Shown here: positions 17,486 to 25,799 of the stretch, in pieces
Layout: the number at the start of each line of letters is the position of its first letter
Position numbering within the stretch: position 1 is the first letter of the stretch
Assembly: GCA_016720825.1 (NCBI GenBank)
Contig: JADKJV010000005.1
Span: 62,001 to 126,000, forward strand
Direction: 5' to 3'
DNA from: Chitinophagaceae bacterium
Lineage (GTDB): Bacteria > Bacteroidota > Bacteroidia > Chitinophagales > Chitinophagaceae
DNA length: 64,000 bases
The notes under the pieces: model-generated
What the model saw: the letters and a program-made list of their open reading frames with translations, nothing else
The model's database searches: none
Told to the model about the DNA's origin: nothing
Made by a program: the position numbers and the translations under genes

Positions 17486-19186
17486 TTATCGCCTCACCAC
17501 AAACTTCATCGTACTTGATTTTGCTGTTTGAGTGGAACTGAGTGATAACAAGTACACCCCAGCCGGTAACTTGCGCACATCTACTTTCACGGATGATCCA
17601 TTTACAGACTGTTTGAGCAAACTTGCACCCTGCATATTATAAATCGTCAGGTGATCATAAATATCCGGATCGAGGTTGCTTAATGTAACCAGGTCGGTTG
17701 CCGGATTGGGATAGAATACCAGGGCCGGGCTCACCGGCAGCTCATTGCCGGCTGATTTTTGGGTAAGTGCTTCATCAGTCTCTTCACCGGGCACGGCTTC
17801 AGATGTTTCACCGGCATCGTTAGTGATTTCCCCGCGGCCGCAATTACCATTATTCCTGTCACCATATTTCACTGCGAAAGAACGGTAATATGTAGACTGG
17901 TAAGTAAATGAATCCATATCATAGGTATTGCCAATGGCAATTAACCGGTTTTGCCTGTCAATCACACCATCACAAAGGGAGTGATTGCGGTAATAGCCCA
18001 CACTGTCAGGTGCAGGGAAATCGCCATCACCCTGTCCGCTTGAACGGAGCCTGAGTGCAAAGGCACGGGCAAAGCTGAGCACATTGCGCTGCTCACCCAC
18101 CGCATAAAAACGGTCGTTGCTGCCAAGCACAAGTCTGGTGAGGTTACAACTGTCGCGGTTAAAAAGATAAACACGGTTCCATTCAAGACGTCCGGATGAA
18201 GTCCTGATACGCGATACACGGCTTTGCTGTCCGAGATCATTGTATAATGTTACCAGACTGAAGAAATTCCCTTCATGATCATATTTCAGGTCATTTACCT
18301 GGATATCAGATCCTGTAAAATAATTTTTCCGGTATGCAGTATGTCCGGTGATACTGGATATTTTATACAGGTACATTCCGGCTGATCCGTTGGCGTCAAT
18401 ACGTCCGCCGTAGAGATACACATACCCGTCATCATCCTGAACAGAAGCGAGGCTGCTCCTGCCGGGATCTGTAGTTATTGTTTTTGTACCAATCAGTCGG
18501 CCATCCCCGCTGATGCGTGATACATGGACGTCGGGGAAGAAACTATAGAAATCAGCAACCAGTGTAATAATGCCAAATGCATTTACATGAAGACCGGTGT
18601 AGGCCGTTTGTGTGGAATCAAAACGATTCCATCTCCAGTCCAGGTTTTTATTTGTTTTTACAAGGAATGAAGCAGGCAGGTAACCGGGACCGTCGGGGTA
18701 CTGTCCTGAACCGGCGAGGTAGATGTTATCAAAATAATCCACTTCAAACACATTCAGGTTTAACACGCTGAAATCAGCAGGCAGGTTAAGCCTGTACTGT
18801 TTGCGGATCACCAGGGAGGTATCAAGTTTATATACTGTATAAACCGGATTCACACCCACCGGGAAATCGCGCATTAATACATACATTGATTTTTGATGAC
18901 CTGCGCGGATGTCAACCTGCGCATTGGTGCCGGTCAGCATCAGGGTCTTTACTTCTGTACCGCTTCCGTTTGTTTTTGAAATTTTCCAGGTAATCTGGTC
19001 ATTATTGGTTGACCAGTAATAACAGGCTGCAAAACTGGAATTGCTCAGCGGCAGTACCTGCGTGGCCATGGTGGGATTATAAGACCCATTAGAGCCATCC
19101 TGGTTTTGGTACCATTGTACCTGAGCAGACAGTGAACAGGCAAAAAACAGGAGCGGAAGTAATAAGAGTGGTTTAGGTGCTTTCAT
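17486..19186 (-). CDS. Secreted T9SS (type A sorting domain) protein
   Basis: 566 residues. Signal peptide MKAPKPLLLLPLLFFACSLSAQ, a long middle part of beta-propeller-like repeats (blocks with DNIYLAGSGQYPDGP, DGYVYLYGG and RFYAVGEQ), then an acidic linker and a C-terminal type A sorting domain: VFYPNPATDLVTLSNL, LTIYNMQGASLLKQ, KVDVRKLPAGVYLLSL, ending MKFVVRR. The protein should be exported by Sec, crosses the outer membrane by T9SS and has its tail cleaved and exchanged for a lipid anchor or released. No catalytic motif is visible; a structural or adhesive role is possible. Confidence 0.9.
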   Translation of the reverse strand: MKAPKPLLLLPLLFFACSLSAQVQWYQNQDGSNGSYNPTMATQVLPLSNSSFAACYYWSTNNDQITWKISKTNGSGTEVKTLMLTGTNAQVDIRAGHQKSMYVLMRDFPVGVNPVYTVYKLDTSLVIRKQYRLNLPADFSVLNLNVFEVDYFDNIYLAGSGQYPDGPGYLPASFLVKTNKNLDWRWNRFDSTQTAYTGLHVNAFGIITLVADFYSFFPDVHVSRISGDGRLIGTKTITTDPGRSSLASVQDDDGYVYLYGGRIDANGSAGMYLYKISSITGHTAYRKNYFTGSDIQVNDLKYDHEGNFFSLVTLYNDLGQQSRVSRIRTSSGRLEWNRVYLFNRDSCNLTRLVLGSNDRFYAVGEQRNVLSFARAFALRLRSSGQGDGDFPAPDSVGYYRNHSLCDGVIDRQNRLIAIGNTYDMDSFTYQSTYYRSFAVKYGDRNNGNCGRGEITNDAGETSEAVPGEETDEALTQKSAGNELPVSPALVFYPNPATDLVTLSNLDPDIYDHLTIYNMQGASLLKQSVNGSSVKVDVRKLPAGVYLLSLSSTQTAKSSTMKFVVRR

Positions 19187-19368
19187 ACGTTCGGATTTAG
19201 GGTTTAGGATCGATGAGCTCTGTTGTAAAACTCACATTAAATTTCACAATAACCGTGCTCAAAATGCCAAAGCAGCGTATTTCCGAAGCAGTTATACAGC
19301 GGTGATTCCTGATTGTACGATCAGGCAATCCAGAGAAGTCCGTGAAATTTTACGTGAAGAATCCCCGT

Positions 19369-21045
19369 TTAATTCATGACCATTTCGCGGGCGTTTTGTA
19401 AAGCAGCGGCTGTTGGTTTTTCACCGCTGAGCATTTGGGCAATCGTTACAATTCTTTCATCGGTGGTGAGCTGGCGGATGCTGGTTTGTACTTTATCACC
19501 TGCAATTTTCTTGAACACGAAGAAATGTGTATCGGCTTTCCCCGCAATCTGCGGCTGGTGGGTGATACAGATAACCTGGCGGCGCGCAGCAAGTTCTTTC
19601 AACAGGATACCAACCTGGCGTGCGGCTTCGCCGGAGATGCCGGTATCTATTTCATCAAATATCATCGTAGGCAGGTCAACCGAACTGGCCACCAAGGATT
19701 TAATACACAGCATCAGCCGGCTGAGTTCACCACCACTGGCTACTTTAGCCAATGGCTGGAATGTATGGGAAGTGGTTTCTTTTCCGGCAGGCATATTGGC
19801 ATTGAATAAAAAATCAACATGGTCAATCCCATATTCATACAATGCCACTGTTTTTGTTTCTGCTTTCAGCCTTGCATTAGGCATGCCGACCTGCGCGAGT
19901 AAGGCATTTACTTTTTTCTCCAGCGGTTTCAGCACAGCTTTCCTGCCTTCTGCAATATCTTTTCCCAGTGCCAGTGCTTTAGCCTCCAGTTTTTTCCTTT
20001 CTTTTTCCTTTTCAGCGATCTGTTCCTGCAGGCTCTGCACATCCTGCAATTTTACAGCCAGTGCTTCGCGGATACCGAGCAGTTCACGGGTGGTTTGCAC
20101 GCCATGTTTTTTCATCAGCTTATAACCCAGGGATAACCTTTCATTCAGCTGCTCCAGTTTTTGCGGATCGTTATTTACTGCACGTGAAATATGCGCCGTT
20201 TCACCGGCAATATCTTTTAATTCAATTTGCAGTGAAGTCAGCCGGGTGATGATTGACTCAAGCCCGCTGTGCATGGATGACCAGGGCTGTAATTGCTGGA
20301 TCAGCATTTTGAGCTGCTGCACCATGGGTGTTTCACCTTCTTCGAGCGACCAGCTGAGTTTATCTAATGCCGCACGGATTCCTTCTGCGTTGTTCAGCAT
20401 TTTCAGCTCCGCATCTGCATCTTCCAGTTCATTGTCACGGAACGCCGCTTCTTCCAGTTCATCAAACTGGAACTGGTTAAAACCGGCTTCCTTATCCAGT
20501 TGTTGCTGGCGGGCGGAAAGTTCAGCACAAACAACACCCAGTTCTTTCCATTGATGGAAAACAGACTGGTATTCGCGGAGCAGCGTATCATGACCGGCAA
20601 TCGCGTCCACCACTTCACGCTGAAAATCAGATTCACCAAGTTCCAGTGTATCAAACTGGCGGTGCAAATCAACCAGCAGTGAGCCCAGTTGCTGAATCTG
20701 CGTAAGTGTTACAGGTGTATCATTGATAAAGGCGCGCGACTTGCCGTTTACGGCAATTTCGCGGCGGAGTACAACCTCTTCTTCGTATTCCAGGTCATGT
20801 TCTTTAAAAAAGTCGCGGACAGATTTCCTGCCTTCAGAAGGGAACAAACCTTCCACGATACATTTCTTCTCTTTGTTCACCAGCACAGAACTGTCAGAAC
20901 GGTCGCCCAGGATTAAGCCCAGCGCCCCGGCGATGATGGATTTACCCGCGCCGGTTTCACCGGTGATCACATGAAGATGACCCGGGAATTCAATATCCAG
21001 TTCATCTATGATGGCGTAGTTCTGTATGGTCAGTTTGCGGATCAG
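19369..21045 (-). CDS. recN: DNA repair protein RecN, non-canonical start
   Basis: SMC-like ATPase of double-strand-break repair. Walker A is GETGAGKSIIAGALGL, a coiled-coil middle has EKEKERKKLEAKALALGKD, and the C-terminal ATPase half has ASGGELSRLMLCIKSL (signature), TMIFDEIDTGISGEAA (Walker B) and VICITHQPQIAGKAD. The conserved N-terminus IRKLTIQNYAIIDELDIEF is in frame upstream of the first GTG (20970) but has no ATG, GTG or TTG before an in-frame TAG. A CTG at 21045 would give (M)IRKLTIQNYAII, matching the family, about 558 residues. Either CTG is the start or a start codon was lost to an indel. Confidence 0.92.
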   Translation of the reverse strand: MIRKLTIQNYAIIDELDIEFPGHLHVITGETGAGKSIIAGALGLILGDRSDSSVLVNKEKKCIVEGLFPSEGRKSVRDFFKEHDLEYEEEVVLRREIAVNGKSRAFINDTPVTLTQIQQLGSLLVDLHRQFDTLELGESDFQREVVDAIAGHDTLLREYQSVFHQWKELGVVCAELSARQQQLDKEAGFNQFQFDELEEAAFRDNELEDADAELKMLNNAEGIRAALDKLSWSLEEGETPMVQQLKMLIQQLQPWSSMHSGLESIITRLTSLQIELKDIAGETAHISRAVNNDPQKLEQLNERLSLGYKLMKKHGVQTTRELLGIREALAVKLQDVQSLQEQIAEKEKERKKLEAKALALGKDIAEGRKAVLKPLEKKVNALLAQVGMPNARLKAETKTVALYEYGIDHVDFLFNANMPAGKETTSHTFQPLAKVASGGELSRLMLCIKSLVASSVDLPTMIFDEIDTGISGEAARQVGILLKELAARRQVICITHQPQIAGKADTHFFVFKKIAGDKVQTSIRQLTTDERIVTIAQMLSGEKPTAAALQNAREMVMN

Positions 21046-21897
21046 GAGGAAAAATTGTGTATTGCAAATTAACTAATCAGCACTGATTCCTCCCAACAAA
21101 AATGAGGCTGTTTTAGAATCCGGATTTTATTGAAAAACCCACAGAGGGGATTTTAGTAAGAGTCAGGCACCTGTTATCATTATCATTTTTTAAAATAATA
21201 ACTGCTGGCTTTTATGTTACCCCGGGTTAAAACCCGGGGCAACCCAAAGCCGGTAAGCTACTTAAACAAAAGAACGATATGACTAACCTCTTACTGAATA
21301 CAATAAATAACTGCTCTGTTGCAAAAGTATCCGGGGACTAAAGTCCCGGAGGACTTCTTCTTTAATCAGAAAAATTGATGAAAACTGTTGCGGGCTTTAG
21401 CCCCAGTCCTGAGTTTCAAGAGAAAGAAATCAAAAAATACAAGTTGTTGAAAGAGGGCTAACACTTGCCCCGGGTTTTAACCCGGGGATCTGATAACAAA
21501 AAGAGGGTGTTTCAAAAGCCGGTTTTTTATCGAATAAACCACAGGGGAAATATTAATAAGCTCAATGTGCCTGTTATCAATATCTTTTTTTAAAATGACA
21601 ACTGCAAGCTTCTAAGTTACCCCGGGTTAAAACCCGGGGCAACCCAAAGCCGGTAAGCTACTTTAACAAAAGAACGATATGACTAACCTCTTACTGAATA
21701 CAATAAATAACTGCTCTGTTGCAAAAGTATCCGGGGGACTAAAGTCCCGGAGGACTTCTTCTTTAATCAAAAATTGTTGAAAACTGCTGCGGGGCTTTAG
21801 CCCCAGTTCTAAGTTTCAAGAGAAAGAAATCAAAAAATATAAGTCGTTGAAGAGGGCTAACACTTGCCCCGGGTTAAAACCCGGGGATCAGATAACA
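21046..21897. repeat. Two tandem 400-bp units with GC-rich hairpins
   Basis: Unit 1 is about 21102-21500 and unit 2 about 21501-21897; matching positions are offset by exactly 400 bp (for example 21220 and 21620). Each unit contains four hairpins: CCCCGGGTTAAAACCCGGGG (21220, 21620), a CCGGGGACTAAAGTCCCGG type (21330, 21730), a GGGCTTTAGCCC type (about 21391, 21791) and CCCCGGGTT/AACCCGGGG again (21468, 21867). No open frame of note. The segment 21046-21101 holds the recN upstream region and no obvious promoter. Confidence 0.85.
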
Positions 21898-21931
21898 AAA
21901 AGAGGCTGCCTCTTTTGAGACAGCCTCTTTT
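21898..21931 (-). terminator. Rho-independent terminator of the zinc-ribbon gene
   Basis: Perfect 11-bp stem AAAAGAGGCTG / CAGCCTCTTTT with a 12-nt loop, flanked by A and T tracts so it could work in both directions. It lies 23 bp after the stop of the 21954-22709 gene and abuts the tandem repeat, whose units begin with related GAGGCTG/GAGGGTG sequence. Confidence 0.85.
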
Positions 21932-21953
21932 ATATAATTGGGTAAGTTGATTC

Positions 21954-22709
21954 TTATTTCACTTCGATCGCAGCGTGCAGCGCTTCATCCACCAGGATAC
22001 GGCCGCAGTTTTCGCAAACCATTACTTTTTTATGCTGTTTGATCTCGCTTTGTTTCTGGGGAGGGATCGCATTGAAGCAACCGCCGCAGGCATCGCGCTC
22101 TACCTGTACAACAGACAAACCGTTGCGGTAGCTTTTCCTGATTTTTTCGTAGCTGGCAAGGAGGCGGGTGTCAACATGCTGACGGGCATCCAGAGCCAGT
22201 TTATTGAAATGTTTTTCTTCTTTCTCGTTGGCAGCGATGATTTTTTCCAGTTCGCCTTTTTTGGTAGCGAGGACTGATTCTTTAGAAGCGATATTCTTTT
22301 TGGCTTTCTCCAGGTTCACGGCTTTCTCTGAAATTTCTTCAGTCGCGTCCTTGATATGTTTTTCAGCCAGCTTGATTTCCAGCTGCTGCATTTCGATTTC
22401 CTTATTGATGGCTTCGAACTCGCGGTTGTTCTTCACATTGCTGCTCTGCTTCTCATATTTCTTAACCAGGGCTTCCGCTTCTTTGATCGCGTTCTTACGC
22501 TGGTCAATAAACTCGGTAACGCCATTGATTTCCTCTTCGATCCTGGTCTGGCGGGCAAACAGTCCCTGGATCTCATCTTCCAGATCAGCCACTTCCATCG
22601 GAAGTTCACCTTTCAGGATATGGATCTCATCCAGTTTGCTTTCAATTTTCTGCAGGGTTACCAGGGCGGTCAGTTTTTCTTCAACAGAGAATTCTTTTAC
22701 GTGTGCCAT
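21954..22709 (-). CDS. Coiled-coil zinc-ribbon protein (C4-type, CT398-like)
   Basis: 251 residues. Residues about 10-185 are a long coiled coil (LQKIESKLDEIHILKG onward, with heptads through EKAVNLEKAKKNIASKESVL). The C-terminus is a C4 zinc ribbon: ACGGCFNAIPPQ with two Cys and VCENCGRILVDE with two Cys. Homologous proteins are widespread beside nif3-family genes. The role is unknown, with suggested links to nucleic acids or secretion chaperoning. It starts 26 bp after the nif3 stop, so the two are an operon. Confidence 0.88.
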   Translation of the reverse strand: MAHVKEFSVEEKLTALVTLQKIESKLDEIHILKGELPMEVADLEDEIQGLFARQTRIEEEINGVTEFIDQRKNAIKEAEALVKKYEKQSSNVKNNREFEAINKEIEMQQLEIKLAEKHIKDATEEISEKAVNLEKAKKNIASKESVLATKKGELEKIIAANEKEEKHFNKLALDARQHVDTRLLASYEKIRKSYRNGLSVVQVERDACGGCFNAIPPQKQSEIKQHKKVMVCENCGRILVDEALHAAIEVK

Positions 22710-22735
22710 GTCAGTATTTGAAATTTTTTTTAGCC

Positions 22736-23829
22736 TCAGCTGTAATGAACCGGGTTGGTTTTTACCGAGGTTTTTAGGACGGCAAAGGTAGGGAATTTTT
22801 GGGCTAATACCTCCTGCAACAGGTCGATCGTAAACTGCTCACTTTCAAAATGCCCGATATCGGCCAGTAAAAGCCGGTCATTGGCATCGAAGAACTCGTG
22901 GTATTTGAGGTCGCCGGTCACAAAAACCTCTGCACCGGCCGCTAAAGCTTTGGAAATGAGAAAACTACCAGCACCGCCGCAAAGGGCTATGTTTTTGACC
23001 GGCCGGTTCAGTATCCGGCTATGCCTGATCACCGGGCATTGGAAAACAGACCGAAGCAAGGCCAGAATTCTTCTTCCGGCATGGCAACCGGCAATTCGCC
23101 GACCAGTCCGGACCCCGTTCCCGGCAGATTATTGGTCAGGGAAATTATATCATAAGCCACTTCTTCATAAGGGTGGGCAGCCAGCAGGGCCTTCACCAGA
23201 CTGCCTTCCAGCCAGGCCGGAAAAACGGTTTCGATGCGGATTTCATTTTCGTTATGTGGCTTGCCCGGCTCCCCCACAAATGGTTTGGTCGCCTCACTTC
23301 CTTTGAAAGTGCCTGCCCCGGACGTATTAAAACTGCACTCATCGTACTGGCCAATATGGCCTGCCCCGGCTGTAAACAATGCCTGCCTTACCACTGCAGC
23401 ATGGTCAGCAGGAACAAACGTGTACAGTTTTTTCAATTGCCCTTCTGCCGGCGATAAAACGCGTGTGGATTGCAGTTGGAGCAATTCCGCCATTTTCCCG
23501 CTCACACCATGGATTACATTATCCAGGTTGGTATGTATGGCATAAATAGCGATGTCATTTTTGATAGCAGCGATAATGGTCTTCTCCACATAATTACTGC
23601 CGGTTATTTTTTTAAGTCCGCGGAAAATAATGGGATGATGAGCCACAATCATATTACATCCTTTGGAAACAGCTTCCTGTACCACTTCTTCTGTTACATC
23701 CAATGAACAAATGATGCCGGTGCATTCAGCTGATTTGTCTCCTGTAATTAATCCTGCGTTATCATATGATTCCTGTAATGATGGATGTGCGAGGGATTCG
23801 AGTGCCTGGATGATGGAAGAAATTTTCAT
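22736..23829 (-). CDS. Nif3-like dinuclear metal protein, frame broken at 23068-23069
   Basis: The first frame (23829 to 23029) holds IIQALESLAHPSLQESYDNA, CSLDVTEEVVQEA, the metal ligands in IVAHHPIIF and HTNLDN, and the inserted PII-like domain (LYTFVPADHAAVVRQALF, HPYEEVAYD). It then drifts out at WPCFGLFSNAR. The C-terminal Nif3 half, with CGGAGSFLI, VTGDLKYHEF and the ligand block DIGHFESEQ, continues in the next frame to 22736. One extra A at the GAATTC (23065-23070) restores EEILALLRSVFQ and about 364 residues, normal for Nif3 proteins with the insert. The break is probably a sequencing indel. The family is of unknown function (a YqfO/GTP cyclohydrolase I type 2 homolog). Confidence 0.85.
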
Positions 23830-23833
23830 TGGA

Positions 23834-23863
23834 TAAAGATAATGTGGAGTGATTTAACCACAA
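23834..23863 (-). promoter_or_regulatory. Putative nif3 promoter
   Basis: Minus strand TTG (23863-23861), 19-bp spacer, TATCTTTA (23841-23834), one mismatch to TAnnTTTG. It is very close to the ATG at 23829, so the mRNA would be nearly leaderless. The -33 part lies in the neighbouring hairpin repeat. Confidence 0.35.
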
Positions 23864-23945
23864 GGATCACTATGAAATACACAAAGGACACTAGGAAGCA
23901 GAATCTCTTTGTGAACTTCGTGTATTCCTTTGTGTCCCTTGTGGT
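23857..23945. repeat. ACCACAAGG-type hairpin repeat
   Basis: Arms from ACCACAAGGATCACTATG (23857 onward) and its imperfect inverse ending CCCTTGTGGT (23945), built of CACAAAG-like short units. A related hairpin lies at 39994-40078. It sits between divergent nif3 and the YitT gene. Confidence 0.75.
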
Positions 23946-24017
23946 AAAATGCATTTTATTCATTAAATTCGGTTGAACCGCATTGAAACAAACCTTATCA
24001 CTCCAAACTGAGCAGCT

Positions 24018-24995
24018 ATGGCATTCAACCCCCAGCAGCAGAGCATTATTATTAATGAGATCAAACGATCTCTCGGTAAAAAAGAAACGGACTCCCTCAC
24101 CCGTTACCAGATGGCCAAGGGTGCCTGGCGGATGCGCAAATCGGTGAAGAGCGGGATCCGTGACAGTTTTCTGTTAATAGTAGGCGTGCTGGCAGCCGGT
24201 TTTGGTTTAAGGGGATTCCTGCTGCCGAGTAACCTGATTGACGGAGGGGTGATGGGCATTTCGCTGCTGGTGAACCGGGAAACCCAATTTTCCCTGCCAT
24301 TACTTATTATACTGTTTAACCTGCCTTTTATATTGCTGGGCTGGAAACAGGTGAGCCATATGTTCAGTATCAAAGGCATTATTGCTATTTCCCTGCTTGC
24401 GGTTGCTGTGGCTTATTTCCCCTACCCGACTGTTACAAATGATAAACTGCTGGTAGCGGTGTTCGGTGGTTTTTTTGTCGGGGCTGGTATCGGGCTTTGT
24501 ATCCGGGGTGGAGGTGTGATTGACGGAACGGAAATCCTGGCCGTTTTCCTGAGCAGGAAGAAATCACTTTCAGTAGGCGATTTTATCCTGATCATTAATA
24601 TTTTCATTTTCGCAGCGGCAGCTTACCTGCTTACGGTTGAGATTGCCTTGTACTCTATGCTCACTTATATGGCGGCTTCCAAAACGGTGGATTTTATCCT
24701 GGACGGTATTGAAGAGTTCACCGGTGTAACGATCATTTCCCCGCATACTGATGAAATTGCCGATTTCATCAAGTTTAAAATGGGCCGCGGCCTGACCATC
24801 TATTCCGGCAAGCGGGGGTATGGTAAAACCGGGGAAACCTATACCCAGACAGATATCATCTATACGGTAATCACGAGGCTGGAAATCAGCCGACTGAATA
24901 CGGCAGTAGATAAAATCGACCCTAATGCTTTCGTGGTTATGCAGAGCATCCGCGATACCCGCGGAGGTATGGTGAAAAAAAGACATACTCAATAA
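24018..24995 (+). CDS. YitT family membrane protein (DUF161 and DUF2179)
   Basis: 325 residues. A basic cytosolic N-terminus (about 50 residues) precedes five or six hydrophobic segments: DSFLLIVGVLAAGFGLRGFL, FSLPLLIILFNLPFILLGW, GIIAISLLAVAVAYF, LLVAVFGGFFVGAGIGLCI and FILIINIFIFAAAAYLLTV. The family block LLPSNLIDGGVMGISLLVN lies after the first. The C-terminal DUF2179 domain has VTIISPHTDEIADFI and GRGLTIYSGKRGYGKTGE, a small PII-like sensing domain. The role of the family is unclear; transport is likely. Transcribed alone and divergently from nif3. Confidence 0.9.
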   Translation: MAFNPQQQSIIINEIKRSLGKKETDSLTRYQMAKGAWRMRKSVKSGIRDSFLLIVGVLAAGFGLRGFLLPSNLIDGGVMGISLLVNRETQFSLPLLIILFNLPFILLGWKQVSHMFSIKGIIAISLLAVAVAYFPYPTVTNDKLLVAVFGGFFVGAGIGLCIRGGGVIDGTEILAVFLSRKKSLSVGDFILIINIFIFAAAAYLLTVEIALYSMLTYMAASKTVDFILDGIEEFTGVTIISPHTDEIADFIKFKMGRGLTIYSGKRGYGKTGETYTQTDIIYTVITRLEISRLNTAVDKIDPNAFVVMQSIRDTRGGMVKKRHTQ

Positions 24996-25100
24996 GTTTG
25001 ACAGATTGATTTGGAGTTACCGGAATTTTTGTACCTTATGTGGCTATTCGATCCCTCCCCTTCTGAACATCCCTATTCTTTAACCTTAAAATTGCTTGCC

Positions 25101-25729
25101 ATGCGTAAAAGAATGCTGGGGCGTTTATTGCTGACCTCGCTCGTGATTACCGGTCTTGCCGGTACCATAAATGACAACACGCTTACTAATAAAGAGCGTA
25201 AGTTCTCCATGGGATTGATGAAAGACACCCGCGATGCAGCCATAGATGCCACCCGTTTTTAGCTCCCAACCAACTTGAATTCAAGATTGCCGAGGATAAA
25301 TGGTCTGTGAAAGATTGCATGTACCATATTGCCGCATCAGAAAAAATGCTTTGGGGAATGCTCGAAGGTGCGATGAAGGGACCGGCCAATCCGGAGAAAA
25401 AATCAGAAGTTAAAATGACTGATGAACAGGTTGTGTCCGCAGTTGAAGACCGCTCACAGAAATTTAAAGCCGTGGAACCTTTGCAACCGCAGAACACAGG
25501 TTATAAAAGCCTGGATGAAGCAGTTGCTGATTTCAAATCATCCAGGGCTCAGCATATTGAATATATTAAAACCACTACGGAAGATCTCCGTGGTCATTTT
25601 GTGCAAATGCCCTTTGGCTGGATAGATTGTTACCAGTTGACGCTCATGATTGCTGCTCACAGCAACAGGCATACACAACAGATGAATGAGGTGAAGATAC
25701 ATCCCGACTTTCCAGCTCCCGAACAATAA
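25101..25729 (+). CDS. DinB family protein, probably exported, frame broken at 25256-25260
   Basis: The frame from the ATG at 25101 (MRKRMLGRLLLTSLVITGLAG, signal-like) runs to DATRF and then a TAG. The DinB helix bundle resumes one frame over with LAPNQLEFKIAEDKWSVKDC, HIAASEKMLWGML, LRGHFVQMPFGWIDCYQL and IAAHSNRHTQQMNEV. One extra T in the TTTTT run joins the two as DATRFLAPNQ, a 209-residue product. Metal ligands of DinB are plausible at the His in YHIAASE and in AAHSNRHTQQ. The break is probably a sequencing indel. DinB-like enzymes include metal-dependent thiol transferases; the substrate here is unknown. An upstream start at 25011 lies across the putative promoter region and was rejected. 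Confidence 0.8.
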
Positions 25730-25752
25730 ACGCCTCAAGGGTTGAAAAACCT

Positions 25753-25792
25753 AAGCCCCTTGGTTCCCGTAAGGACCGGGGGCTATTTTTTT
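25753..25792 (+). terminator. Rho-independent terminator of the DinB gene
   Basis: Imperfect GC-rich stem from AGCCCCTTGGT and ACCGGGGGCT around a 10-nt loop, directly followed by seven T. It lies between the DinB stop and the converging MG2/plug gene. Confidence 0.8.
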
Positions 25793-25799
25793 ACCTTAC

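Noticed and set aside
25011..25100. Upstream start for the DinB gene (MELPEFLYLM)
   Set aside because: The added residues do not resemble a signal peptide and the stretch holds a TTG-N18-TACCTTAT promoter-like element.
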